Source: Bradyrhizobium elkanii USDA 76
GTDB taxonomy: Bacteria; Pseudomonadota; Alphaproteobacteria; Rhizobiales; Xanthobacteraceae
DNA: 64,000 nucleotides
Assembly: GCF_023278185.1 (NCBI RefSeq)
Contig: NZ_CP066356.1
Span: forward strand, 7,680,001 to 7,744,000
Direction of reading: 5' to 3'
Under the pieces are notes generated by a model. That model was not told where the DNA came from and ran no database searches. It was given only the letters and a program-made list of their open reading frames with translations. Below, piece by piece: positions 1 to 9,042 of the stretch. Position numbers and translations under genes: made by a program. Within the stretch, counting starts at the first letter, position 1. Every line of letters starts with the position of its first letter.

Positions 1-405
1 GGCGACCAGGCCACCATCGTCACCAGGTAGGGCAACGGTGTGGTTGCCCGAGCGGACGGCATACCGACCGGTCAATAGGGCAGATCGCGATGGGGTGCAC
101 TGCGCTTCGGGGGCGAAGTTGAGCAGCTTCATGCCCTCGCCGGCGAATGCATCGATGCGACGAGTATCCGCGCCGCGCAGGATGCCGCCGCCATAGCATC
201 CGAGCTCGCCATAGCCGAGATTGTCGACCAGAAAGTACACAATATTTGGAGGGCCACTCGGCGCAGGTCCCATTTGAGCGCGAGCAGGATCATTTGATGT
301 CGCCGCGATTGTGGACGCTGCCGCCAATGCGGTCGTCGCAAGTAAAACGTCGCGCCGATTCAGAGCGTGATGAGCGCTCGCTTTCGATTGACTGTCCACA
401 CGCAC
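1..405 (-). CDS. Arylsulfatase, N-terminal part (cut by window edge)
   Basis: The reverse strand reads without a stop from a GTG near 405 (or the GTG at 399) to the window edge. The N-terminus carries NRRDVLLATTALAAAS, a twin-arginine-like export signal, so the enzyme is probably exported folded to the periplasm. It is followed by NIVYFLVDNLGYGELG, the start of a sulfatase alkaline-phosphatase-like fold, and by CTPSRSALLTGR, the sulfatase signature C-x-P-S-R-x4-T-G-R. Its Cys would be oxidised to formylglycine, the catalytic residue that cleaves sulfate esters. Only about 135 residues are visible, so substrate cannot be judged. There is an in-frame stop just upstream of the GTG pair, which limits the start choices. 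Confidence 0.85.
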   Translation of the reverse strand, partial: MRVDSQSKASAHHALNRRDVLLATTALAAASTIAATSNDPARAQMGPAPSGPPNIVYFLVDNLGYGELGCYGGGILRGADTRRIDAFAGEGMKLLNFAPEAQCTPSRSALLTGRYAVRSGNHTVALPGDDGGLVA

Positions 406-568
406 CCCCGAGTTTCAAGCCAAGAAGTTGCCGGAACGGAATACTGCACCCATTCTTGCTGCCGAGCCAGTCCGGCGATGTCTGTTACGGGGCCATCCCA
501 GCGCGCAGGGACACCTTGTATTGCTTTGACGACCCGTACTTTGAAAAAGTGACGTATCGTCCCAGCTA

Positions 569-1327
569 TCATTTTTCGGCCAACAGAGGGGCAGCTTGTG
601 CCGGAAGCACGATCACTTTCGCTCCGACTTTCACCCGATCATAAAGGTCCATGACGTCGTCATTGGTCAGCCGGATGCAGCCGGACGAAACCCGCTTCCC
701 GATCGTATCGGGCTTGTTGGTGCCGTGAATTCTGTACTCGGTTTCGCCCAGATACATCGCCCGGGCGCCGAGCGGATTGCCGGGACCGCCTGCCATGAAC
801 CGCGGCAGATAAGGCTGGCGCGAAAGCATCTCTGCAGGCGGACGCCAATCCGGCCACTCCGTCTTGCGGGCCACGACCTGTTCACCGGACCATGTGAAAC
901 CTTCGCGGCCGACACCGATGCCGTAGCGCATCGCTTGCCCGCCGTTCAGAACGAGATAGAGAAATGTGTTTCCGGTATCGATGACGACGGTGCCCGGCGG
1001 CTGGTGACTGACGTAGTCAACCACCTGCCGAACAAATCTTCCGGGAGCGTCAGCGGCTTTTGGTGTTTCGATCCGCGGTGCGGGGACCGGGATTGGAACC
1101 GGAGTTGGCGCTGGAGCCTGAACCGGCGCCGCGACGTGAATGGGAGTCGTCGGACTAGATGGCGCCGGCACCTGGTGCGCGGCTTGCTTCCGTATCGGTT
1201 GAACGCTCGCCGGCCGCCACAGCAAGCCGTACCCCAATGCGGCAGCGGCCACGACGCCAACTACAACTCTTCCGGCGACCGGCAGGGTGAGCGTTTCGAT
1301 CTTTCCGCGTTTGGCCCGCTTGCCCAT
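569..1327 (-). CDS. L,D-transpeptidase (YkuD domain)
   Basis: The 252-residue protein has one N-terminal membrane segment (about residues 15-35), a Pro/Ala-rich linker to about residue 95, and a C-terminal YkuD domain. The catalytic signature is present as HGTNKP followed by SSGCIRL; the Cys is the acyl-enzyme nucleophile. Such enzymes form 3-3 cross-links in peptidoglycan or attach outer membrane proteins to it from the periplasmic side. I chose the ATG at 1327 over an upstream ATG at 1369 because a strong GGGGAGAGG ribosome site sits just before it. The gene stands alone between the sulfatase and a repeat region. Confidence 0.9.
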   Translation of the reverse strand: MGKRAKRGKIETLTLPVAGRVVVGVVAAAALGYGLLWRPASVQPIRKQAAHQVPAPSSPTTPIHVAAPVQAPAPTPVPIPVPAPRIETPKAADAPGRFVRQVVDYVSHQPPGTVVIDTGNTFLYLVLNGGQAMRYGIGVGREGFTWSGEQVVARKTEWPDWRPPAEMLSRQPYLPRFMAGGPGNPLGARAMYLGETEYRIHGTNKPDTIGKRVSSGCIRLTNDDVMDLYDRVKVGAKVIVLPAQAAPLLAEK

Positions 1328-1555
1328 ACCTCTCCCCTGCTCGCTATGCCCGGAAGGGGTACCCGGCAAATTTTAACAAGCCTCGAAACGATTTCGCTCA
1401 GGCTGGAAATCGCCAAGCGTCGTTAACGGCGGCTCGTGTTCTGGAAAGGCTCAGCGAAAGCGGGGAATCCGGTACGCCGCAGTGTCAAGCCGGACAATGA
1501 CACCGAGACGACGTACGCAATGACGGCGCGTGGTATCGTGCGAGAACCATCCTCA

Positions 1556-1681
1556 TCGTCGTCCCTGCGAAAGCAGGGACCCATAACCACCGAAGTTCAT
1601 TGTTGCGCAATGCTGGAATGACGGGTCCCGTTCACGGCAGATTGCTCGGAGTATGGGTCCCTGCTTTCGCAGGGACGACGC
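1556..1681. repeat. Long palindromic intergenic repeat (copy 1)
   Basis: Arms reading CGTCCCTGCGAAAGCAGGG (from about 1560) and its complement (ending about 1680) enclose a centre of about 60 bases. Each arm contains its own small hairpin. This is the same general design as the elements at 6571, 6771 and 44475, differing in the core (CTGCGAAAGCAG rather than CCGGCGAAAGCCGG). The remainder of the gene-free stretch 1328-1810 shows nothing else I recognise; short open frames there follow the repeat and look spurious. Confidence 0.8.
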
Positions 1682-1810
1682 CGGGAGAAGCCGCGGCCTC
1701 TCGGCTCAAGCACTGGCGTCTCTGGAATACTGGATCGCCCGGTCGAAGCCGGGCGATGACAGCTGCTTGCTGGGCCGAGCGTCCTCGTCCAAGCATGATG
1801 AGTACCCGCC

Positions 1811-2431
1811 CTACTCGCCCCACTGCCGCGCCATGGTCGCGAGCGCGCAGCCTTCGCAGTAGCGGGCGTCCTTGAAGTCGATCCAGTTGTGCGCGTAGAC
1901 GCGCTCCGCCGGAATGCCGTAACGCGCGCGCAGCAGCTTCACCAGCACTCGCCAGGCCGCGATCTGCGCGTCGGTCGGGCCGGTCGTGACGTCCGGGTAA
2001 TTGCCGGCGAACTCGACGCCGATCGATGTGTCCTTGTTCACCAGGTGATAGGTCTTGCTGTTGTCGATGTATTTGTTGTCGTTGCGATCGGCGCCGTCTG
2101 TGTGGGTCGGAACGAGGTTGTCGGCGACCGCCCAATAGACCGTGCCGTCGGTTTCGACCCAGACCATGACGCCGCGCCGGGTCGGGTTCTTGTGCTGCGC
2201 CTCGGCGCCATATCGCGCCGAGCCCTGCGGCCCCTCGGTCTGGTGCACGATGATGTTGCGCCACGGATGCGATTTGGCGACGTCGCCCCAGGGCACCAGC
2301 CAGACCATCTTCAAGCCGGGAATCTCGGGCGTGCCTTGCGATCGCGCGATGGCCGCGAGATCGGGCGTTTCGGCTGATACGGCGGAGGACAGCACCAGCG
2401 CAAGGAGCGCGGCGAGCAGGCGAGGCGTCAT
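1811..2431 (-). CDS. N-acetylmuramoyl-L-alanine amidase (amidase_2 type)
   Basis: This 206-residue protein begins MTPRLLAALLALVLSSAVSAE, a clear signal peptide, so it acts in the periplasm. The body reads as an amidase_2 (PGRP-like) fold: IIVHQTEG with the first zinc His, SIGVEFAGN in the core, and VYAHNWIDFKDARYCEGC carrying the second His and a late Cys/Asp ligand position. The expected reaction is cleavage between N-acetylmuramate and the stem peptide L-Ala. The open frame extends upstream to 2692 but that part overlaps the diguanylate cyclase and is Arg/Pro-rich shadow, so the start at 2431 in front of the signal peptide is preferred. Confidence 0.82.
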   Translation of the reverse strand: MTPRLLAALLALVLSSAVSAETPDLAAIARSQGTPEIPGLKMVWLVPWGDVAKSHPWRNIIVHQTEGPQGSARYGAEAQHKNPTRRGVMVWVETDGTVYWAVADNLVPTHTDGADRNDNKYIDNSKTYHLVNKDTSIGVEFAGNYPDVTTGPTDAQIAAWRVLVKLLRARYGIPAERVYAHNWIDFKDARYCEGCALATMARQWGE

Positions 2432-2471
2432 TGCGGAAATCCCGGCGTCGTTCGGTCCCCCGTTAGCACGC

Positions 2472-3683
2472 TCAGGCGCGCTTGCGCAGGGTCGCCTCCA
2501 GCGGATCGGCCAACTCCGGCGCCTTCGGCTCGCAGGTCGCATAGCCGTTCTTGCCGCCCTTCTTGGCGTCGTAAAGCGCGTGGTCGGCGGCGGCGACCAA
2601 GCGATCGGGATGCAGGCCGATCTCGCGGGTCCATTGCGCGACGCCGATCGAGACCGCGATCGGGATGTCCTTGCCGGTGCACTGCTCGGCATCGGCGCGG
2701 CAGACCTCCAGCACGCGGCGCGCGATCATCGCGCCCTCACGCAGCGTCGAGGACGGCAGCACGATGCAGAACTCGTCACCGCCGGTGCGGGCCAGCATGT
2801 CGCCAGGCCGCAGCCGCGTCTGCGCCATCAGCGTGAAATGCTGCAGGCAGGCGTCGCCGGCGGCGTGGCCATGGGTGTCGTTGATGCCCTTGAAGCCGTC
2901 GAGGTCGATCACCAGCAGCGCGAACGCCTCGCCGTTGCGGTCGGAGCGCGCGCATTCCTCGGTCAGCCGCTGCAGGAGATGGCGGCGGTTGCCGACGCCG
3001 GTGAGATCGTCGAGCAGCGCGAGGTCGGCGACCTCGTTGCGCAGCCGGTCGATCGCCATCAGCAGGAAGCCGAAATTGAGCGCCATCGACAGGAACACCA
3101 TCAGCAGGATCACCAGCGACTGGCCCGCAGAGAAGCGGACGAAGGAGAACTCGCCGGGCTGCAGCAGCGCGCCGACGGCGCGTAGCGCGTAGATGCCGAT
3201 CAGCACGGAGGCGACGATGCCGGCGAGCCGGGCACCGGGGCTGACGCGGCCGTTCTCGGACGACAGCAACAGCTTCAGCGTCAGCGCGAACGGCGTGACC
3301 TGGGCAACGGTGTAGACTAGGATGCGCATCGGCATGCTGTCATAGGCGAAGATGAAGGTGCCGAGACCGGCGAAGGCCAGCGCCGTGGTCAGCAGGGTGG
3401 CGCGCCAGGTCGCGGGCTTGTCGTAGAACCGCTCGATGCCCATCGCGGCAAGGCCGGCGGCGAACACCATCAAGGTCCCCGCCGCAAGCAGCGGCAGCAG
3501 CGAGTCCGTCAGCATCACGCGAAGCATCGCGCAGCTGGCGCCGGCGGAGGCGACCAAGGCGGATGCGGTCCAGAACCGCGCCGCGCCGAAAGCAGGATAG
3601 CTGCGCGCGACATAGGCCCAGATCAGCCCGAGCGCGAGAAAATTGATAATGAATACCGTCCAAAGCGTCGGAACGCTCAACAT
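2472..3683 (-). CDS. Membrane diguanylate cyclase (GGDEF)
   Basis: The 403-residue protein has six to seven predicted hydrophobic segments in residues 1-215 and a GGDEF domain in residues 220-385. The active-site loop GGDEF is intact at 301-305. The inhibitory I-site RPGD sits at 292-295, exactly five residues before it, so product feedback is expected. LDGFKGINDTHGH (261-273) supplies the metal-binding Asp and substrate-contact Asn. It should make c-di-GMP from GTP in response to a signal felt in the membrane domain. There is no EAL domain. It lies 40 bases upstream of the amidase on the same strand and could be co-transcribed with it. Confidence 0.93.
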   Translation of the reverse strand: MLSVPTLWTVFIINFLALGLIWAYVARSYPAFGAARFWTASALVASAGASCAMLRVMLTDSLLPLLAAGTLMVFAAGLAAMGIERFYDKPATWRATLLTTALAFAGLGTFIFAYDSMPMRILVYTVAQVTPFALTLKLLLSSENGRVSPGARLAGIVASVLIGIYALRAVGALLQPGEFSFVRFSAGQSLVILLMVFLSMALNFGFLLMAIDRLRNEVADLALLDDLTGVGNRRHLLQRLTEECARSDRNGEAFALLVIDLDGFKGINDTHGHAAGDACLQHFTLMAQTRLRPGDMLARTGGDEFCIVLPSSTLREGAMIARRVLEVCRADAEQCTGKDIPIAVSIGVAQWTREIGLHPDRLVAAADHALYDAKKGGKNGYATCEPKAPELADPLEATLRKRA

Positions 3684-4111
3684 CGCCCCTGTTCGAGACC
3701 CGTATCGGTCTCGCCTCTCCTGAAATGACCGTCCGCCCCCCGGGCGCTTCCTCCAATGACAATCCCCGTTGTCTTGCGGCAGAGCATGCGGCCGCGCCGC
3801 TTAACGGAGCGTCACCCGCAACGTGGCAATCCGTGCCGTGGTTTTGAATTGATGAAGATCTGCGCATCCGCCGTTTGCGCATCGTTAAGCATGACGGATG
3901 CGACGACGCGGCGACGCGCGACATGCCCGCGCTTTGCGAAAAACTGGCGAAAACACGTAACAGCTGTGGATAACACGATGACGGCGCCGTGACAGCACGC
4001 GGCAGCAGCCTCCGAATCTGCTGAGTTTGATATCGAGGATGTTGCGAGGCTGGCCCTCCGCCAAGCATGCCTCGGAGTCGCGTTCAATCCATGAAACCCT
4101 GAGAGGATACT
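3684..4111. other. Gene-free stretch, divergent promoter region
   Basis: This 428-base stretch separates the diguanylate cyclase (leaving leftwards) from the small Lys/Ala gene (leaving rightwards). Open frames crossing it have no credible start context. It should hold both promoters but I could not fix a convincing -35/-10 pair. Confidence 0.5.
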
Positions 4112-4186
4112 ATGGCTAAGAAAGCGAAGAAGGCGAAGAAGGCGAAGGCGAAAAAGGCCACCAAGAAGAAGGCCGCCAAGAAGTAA
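4112..4186 (+). CDS. 24-residue Lys/Ala-rich basic peptide
   Basis: An ATG preceded by GAGAGG at a normal distance opens a 24-codon frame composed only of Met, Ala, Lys and one Thr (MAKKAKKAKKAKAKKATKKK then AAKK). Fourteen of 24 residues are Lys. Composition resembles the tails of bacterial histone-H1-like and AlgP-like proteins, so nucleic-acid binding or charge neutralisation is the obvious idea, but this is inference. A dedicated rho-independent terminator follows at 4315, which argues that the unit is really transcribed on its own. It is too short for usual gene callers. Confidence 0.65.
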   Translation: MAKKAKKAKKAKAKKATKKKAAKK

Positions 4187-4314
4187 CGAATTCCAGCCCG
4201 GGTAGCGGCGCTTGCCCTGCCCGGGCACCCGGACCAGGATAACCGGTCGCAGCGACGTCAACCTCGAATTCACCGGCCCTACATCGATCGGCCCCGACGG
4301 ACGGGGCGCAAGGC

Positions 4315-4338
4315 AGCAGGCGCAACGCCTGCTTTTTT
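4315..4338 (+). terminator. Rho-independent terminator after the Lys/Ala peptide gene
   Basis: AGCAGGCG and CGCCTGCT form a perfect 8-bp stem with a CAA loop, followed directly by a run of T. It lies about 130 bases after the stop of the small basic peptide. It ends its transcript before the converging LysE gene. Confidence 0.85.
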
Positions 4339-4370
4339 ATTGCCTGCGTCAGGGCGTAGCGGCCGCGACG

Positions 4371-4982
4371 TCAGCGCTCCGCGAAGGCGAGCCTGGCGCC
4401 GAGCAGGGCAAAGCCCGCGGCGAAGCTCCGCCGCAGCCAGGCCATCACCTTCGGCCGGGTGATGACGCGGTCGCGCACCGAGGCGGCGAACAGCCCGTAA
4501 ACCGCGAACACCGCGAAGGTCATCGCCATGAACACACAGCTGAGCTCGACCATCCGCGCCAGCGGATGCGGCTCGTCGACCGCGATGAACTGCGGCAGGA
4601 AAGCCAGGAAGAAGATCGACAGTTTTGGATTGAGGACGTTGATCAGGATCGCGGTCACGATCACCCGCCGGCGCGAGCGCGGCCTGATCTCGGTGTCGAC
4701 GGCGAGCGCGCCGCGCTCGCGCAGCGCCTGCCAGGCCATGTAGAGCAGATAGACGACGCCGCCCCATTTCAGCGCCGCGAACGCCACGGCGCTGGTGTGC
4801 AGGATGGCGGCGAGCCCGAGCATCGCCGCGATCATCTGCGGCACGATCCCGAGCGTGCAGCCGAACGCCGCCGCGACGCTCGCCCGCGCCCCCCGGGTCA
4901 GCGCCACCGCCAGCGTATAGAGCACGCCGGTGCCGGGCGAGGCCACCACGATCAGCGACGTCAGCAGAAAGGACCAGGTCAC
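4371..4982 (-). CDS. LysE/RhtB-family amino-acid exporter
   Basis: A 203-residue inner-membrane protein with about six hydrophobic segments. The N-terminal SPGTGVLYT matches the SPGP-type motif of LysE/RhtB exporters, and NPKLSIFFLAFLPQF matches the conserved NPKxxLFFxAFxPQF loop. The family exports amino acids or related metabolites such as homoserine and threonine; the substrate cannot be told from sequence alone. The N-terminus is used as called, because MTWSFLL begins directly with the first membrane segment. A second LysE paralogue lies at 39728. Confidence 0.88.
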   Translation of the reverse strand: MTWSFLLTSLIVVASPGTGVLYTLAVALTRGARASVAAAFGCTLGIVPQMIAAMLGLAAILHTSAVAFAALKWGGVVYLLYMAWQALRERGALAVDTEIRPRSRRRVIVTAILINVLNPKLSIFFLAFLPQFIAVDEPHPLARMVELSCVFMAMTFAVFAVYGLFAASVRDRVITRPKVMAWLRRSFAAGFALLGARLAFAER

Positions 4983-5098
4983 TTCAAATCCGTCACTTCA
5001 AGCCCTCGGCGGGCGGGACATCGTCCGCCAATATCACGGCGACGGGGACGGTGGAAGCGGCCGCCGGGCCTCCGTCCGGCGCCCGCGCCGACACCCCG

Positions 5099-5503
5099 TT
5101 ATGACGACCTGCGCCATCCGCGATGCGAAAGCTCCGACGCCTTCATCTCGGCGACTCGGATCACGTCCAGCGGCGCCCAGGGCTTGGCCCAGAACAAGGC
5201 TCCGTCGGGCAGGCGCTGCCGCAGCGGCTTGCCCGACGTGACGATCACGTCGAGATCGGGTCTGTACTTCTTCGCGGCATAAGCGAGCTCGACGCCGGTC
5301 ATGTGTCCGGCCAATTCGACGTCGGTCATCATCAGCACGACGTTGTCGCCGTTGCCCTGCAACACCAGTTCGGCGGCTTCGGCGCTCTCGCAGGCGATGA
5401 CGTCGAACTCGCTTTCCTCCAGCAGCAGCCCGATCATCTCGCGCTGCATCGGGTCGTCCTCAACCACCAGGGCCTTCGCACGATAGGGCTTTGACTGTCC
5501 CAT
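5099..5503 (-). CDS. Single-domain response regulator
   Basis: The 134-residue product is a receiver domain and nothing else. ALVVEDD gives the acidic pocket, MMTDVEL the phospho-acceptor Asp, VTSGKP the conserved Thr/Ser, and WAKPW the conserved Lys. The frame is open upstream to 5659, but the ATG at 5503 follows an AGGGAG ribosome site and begins the receiver fold at the right distance. No histidine kinase is encoded nearby, so the partner is elsewhere. Lacking an output domain, it should act by protein contact or as a phosphate relay. Confidence 0.88.
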   Translation of the reverse strand: MGQSKPYRAKALVVEDDPMQREMIGLLLEESEFDVIACESAEAAELVLQGNGDNVVLMMTDVELAGHMTGVELAYAAKKYRPDLDVIVTSGKPLRQRLPDGALFWAKPWAPLDVIRVAEMKASELSHRGWRRSS

Positions 5504-5664
5504 GGGTGTGGCTCCCTTGGTTTGAATGCTTTGGTTCGAGCGCGTAACATAGATTAAATGCTCAAAATCACTGGATGGTTCAGTTCCAATTTGAGAAAAG
5601 CGTGGAAACGCCGTGTTCCCCGCTTGGCAACCACCACCCCCCGTTGAGATGGAGCTCACCCGAC

Positions 5665-6534
5665 ATGACCGCGATCTCTGGATCCGCCGCCGCCGTGACC
5701 GGAGCAGCCAGCGGCATCGGCCGCGCGCTCGCGCATGAACTGGCGCTGCGCGGCTGCGATCTGGCGATCGCCGACCGCGACGAGGCCGGCCTGCAGGCCG
5801 CCGCCGCTGAGATCGCGAAAGCGAGCCCGCGCAAGGTCACCGTGCACCGCCTCGACGTCAGCGAGCCGGACCAGATCACGGCGTTCGCGCAGGCCGCCGT
5901 TACCGCGCATCCCTCGCTCAACATCGTCGTCAACAATGCCGGTGTCGCGCTGCTCGGCGAGTTCGGCGAGATCGATCAGGCGCAGATGGAGTGGCTGTTC
6001 AACATCAATTTCTGGGGCGTGGTGCACGGCACCCGCGCCTTCCTGCCGCAGCTTTCGCGGCAGCGCGAGGCGCATATCGTCAACATCTCCTCGATCTTCG
6101 GCATCATCGCCCCGCCCGGCCAGAGCGCCTATTGCGCGGCCAAGTTCGCGGTGCGCGGCTTCTCGGAAAGCCTGCGCCACGAGCTTGCGGTGGCGAACAG
6201 CCCGGTGCGTCTGTCCGTCGTGCATCCCGGCGGCGTCGCCACCAGCATCGCGCGCAACTCGCGCGCCGGCGCCGGCGTCACCGACAATGCCCGCCGCGCC
6301 GAATCGATCGAGCGCTTCGACGCGCTGGCCAGGACCACGCCGACCGCGGCCGCGCAGCGCATCATCGCCGGCATCGAGAAGAACCAGCCGCGCATCCTGA
6401 TCGGCAAGGACGCATACTTCATGGACCTGCTGCAACGCTTCCGTCCGGCGAGATACTGGAAGACGATGCAACGGATGATGGAGAAGACGGCGGCTCGGCG
6501 GATCGCCCGCGATGCCGCGAGGGCGAGCCAGTAG
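5665..6534 (+). CDS. Short-chain dehydrogenase/reductase
   Basis: A 289-residue classical SDR. TGAASGIGRA near the N-terminus is the TGxxxGxG cofactor motif, NNAG follows at the expected place, and the catalytic set is S (in NISSIFG) with YCAAK. Asp in AIADRD after the second strand suggests NAD rather than NADP preference, though this is weak. The open frame starts at 5575, but the ATG at 5665 begins right before the Rossmann fold and has GGAG upstream. The C-terminus is about 40 residues longer than the minimal SDR. Substrate unknown. Confidence 0.9.
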   Translation: MTAISGSAAAVTGAASGIGRALAHELALRGCDLAIADRDEAGLQAAAAEIAKASPRKVTVHRLDVSEPDQITAFAQAAVTAHPSLNIVVNNAGVALLGEFGEIDQAQMEWLFNINFWGVVHGTRAFLPQLSRQREAHIVNISSIFGIIAPPGQSAYCAAKFAVRGFSESLRHELAVANSPVRLSVVHPGGVATSIARNSRAGAGVTDNARRAESIERFDALARTTPTAAAQRIIAGIEKNQPRILIGKDAYFMDLLQRFRPARYWKTMQRMMEKTAARRIARDAARASQ

Positions 6535-6570
6535 CGCGATGGCGCGGCGTAACCCGCGCATCACAACCGG

Positions 6571-6694
6571 CGTCGTCCCGGCGAAAGCCGGGACTCATAA
6601 CCACAGGATCGAGTTGGTGCGACACGCCGGGGTCGCCGCGTCGTGCAAAACGGACATTTGTGGTTATGGGTCCCGGGTCAAGCCCGGGACGACA
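6571..6694. repeat. Long palindromic repeat (copy 2, intact)
   Basis: Arms with CGTCGTCCCGGCGAAAGCC and the complementary GGGTCAAGCCCGGGACGAC end enclose a centre with inner complementary segments (CATAACCACA at about 6596 and TGTGGTTATG at about 6660). The element is nearly identical to copy 3 beginning at 6771. It keeps an uninterrupted version of the sequence (6667-6683) into which the IS110 element is inserted in copy 3. Confidence 0.85.
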
Positions 6695-6899
6695 CCGAGG
6701 ATGTTGCACGAGCAGTGAGCGAATGCACGACGCCGCGACGTGAGGCCTTGTGGCGCAGACACACATACACCCGTCGTCCCGGCGAAAGCCGGGACCCATA
6801 ACCACAGGATTGAGTTGTTGAGCACGCTGGGGCCACAGCGTCGTGCAACACGGACATTTGTGGTTATGGGTCCCTGTGTCTTGGAAGTGTGTCAGGATG

Positions 6900-7976
<1,077 letters not shown>

Positions 7977-8077
7977 CAGTTGCCGGGTCAAGCCCGGGAC
8001 GACACTGAGGATGCTGCGCGGCCCGCGGGTCATACATATGCCTGCGCGTTACACCTGCGCGGCATCGCGACACGCGA

Positions 8078-8926
8078 TTACCCGCCCAGCTGCCTCTTCA
8101 CCCCGAGCGCCAGCCGGAACAGCGGATCGCTTTTCTCCGACGGATAGAGCGCGCTCTTCGCCACCTGCGGAAAATTGTCGTTCTTCCAGAACGTCGCCGG
8201 CGCGAACGAGAATTTTGCGACCAGCCGTCGGCCGAAATCCATCTCGTAGGGAAAATAGTTCTCCTTCTGCTCGGTACCGGACATCTCCGGATACTCGCCG
8301 AGCAGATAGCCCTCCTGGATATGCGGGCGCACCGCCGACGGCGGGCAGACGCTGGCGAGCCGCACGATCTGCAGGCCGGCCTCGGCGCTCGCGGTGATCG
8401 CGCCGCTCAGATTCGGCACGCCGAGCACATAGAGGAAGGCGGTGCCGGTCTTCGCCAGCGAGGCAAAGGAGGCGGCGATCCGGATCGAATGGGTGACGTC
8501 GAGCAGCGGCGTGGTGCAGACCTCGTAATGCTGCAGGATCGACCAGCGCAGGATGCGATGCCGCTTCAACCGCTCCAGCCCGAGCAGCTTTTCCCTGGCG
8601 TATTCGGCGATCAGGATCCGCTCGGCGCGTTGCAGCGCATCGAACCGCCCGGCCAGCGTCGCCTGATCAGGATTGCCGCGGCCGCCGCGAAACAGCGTCG
8701 GCTTCAGCGACGAGTTGCGCTTGATGTTCCTGTAGTCGGCACCCTGGCCGCGAAACAGCAGCACATGATCGCGGTTGAGGAATTGCAGCTCGGCGATCTT
8801 GGTGGCGAGCTCGAGATAAGAGCCGACGCGATGGCCCGGTCCCTCCCGCACCGCCGCGTTCTTCGCGACCTGGCATCCGCGGCGGTCGAAGAACGACCAG
8901 ATCTTTTGGCTGCCGATGGTTTCCAT
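8078..8926 (-). CDS. FRG-domain protein
   Basis: A 282-residue soluble protein. VLLFRGQGADY (about residues 56-66) carries the Phe-Arg-Gly motif that names the FRG domain; LQHYEVCTTPLLDVTHS (about 131-147) matches the second conserved block, with the typical His-Tyr and Leu-Leu-Asp. These motifs place it with confidence in the FRG family, whose biochemical role is unsettled. Some members sit with phage-defence or toxin genes. Here the neighbours are an IS110 element and a transglycosylase, so context gives no clear role. It has no signal peptide or membrane segment. Confidence 0.8.
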   Translation of the reverse strand: METIGSQKIWSFFDRRGCQVAKNAAVREGPGHRVGSYLELATKIAELQFLNRDHVLLFRGQGADYRNIKRNSSLKPTLFRGGRGNPDQATLAGRFDALQRAERILIAEYAREKLLGLERLKRHRILRWSILQHYEVCTTPLLDVTHSIRIAASFASLAKTGTAFLYVLGVPNLSGAITASAEAGLQIVRLASVCPPSAVRPHIQEGYLLGEYPEMSGTEQKENYFPYEMDFGRRLVAKFSFAPATFWKNDNFPQVAKSALYPSEKSDPLFRLALGVKRQLGG

Positions 8927-8949
8927 GGGACGCCCCGCACTCTCAACTC

Positions 8950-9025
8950 GTCATTCCGGGGCAGCCCGCAGGGCTGAACCCGGAATCTCGAGATTCCGGG
9001 TTCTCGCCTTGCGAGCCCCGGAATG
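8950..9025. repeat. Palindromic repeat with a 28-base perfect inner palindrome
   Basis: Outer arms TCATTCCGGGGC (8950-8961) and GCCCCGGAATGA (9014-9025) flank a perfect 28-base palindrome at 8976-9003 centred on ATCTCGAGAT. It lies between two genes on the minus strand and may act as a terminator or processing site for the transglycosylase transcript. It belongs to a different repeat family from the GTCGTCCC elements. Confidence 0.75.
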
Positions 9026-9042
9026 AACCAGCGGGATGTTCC

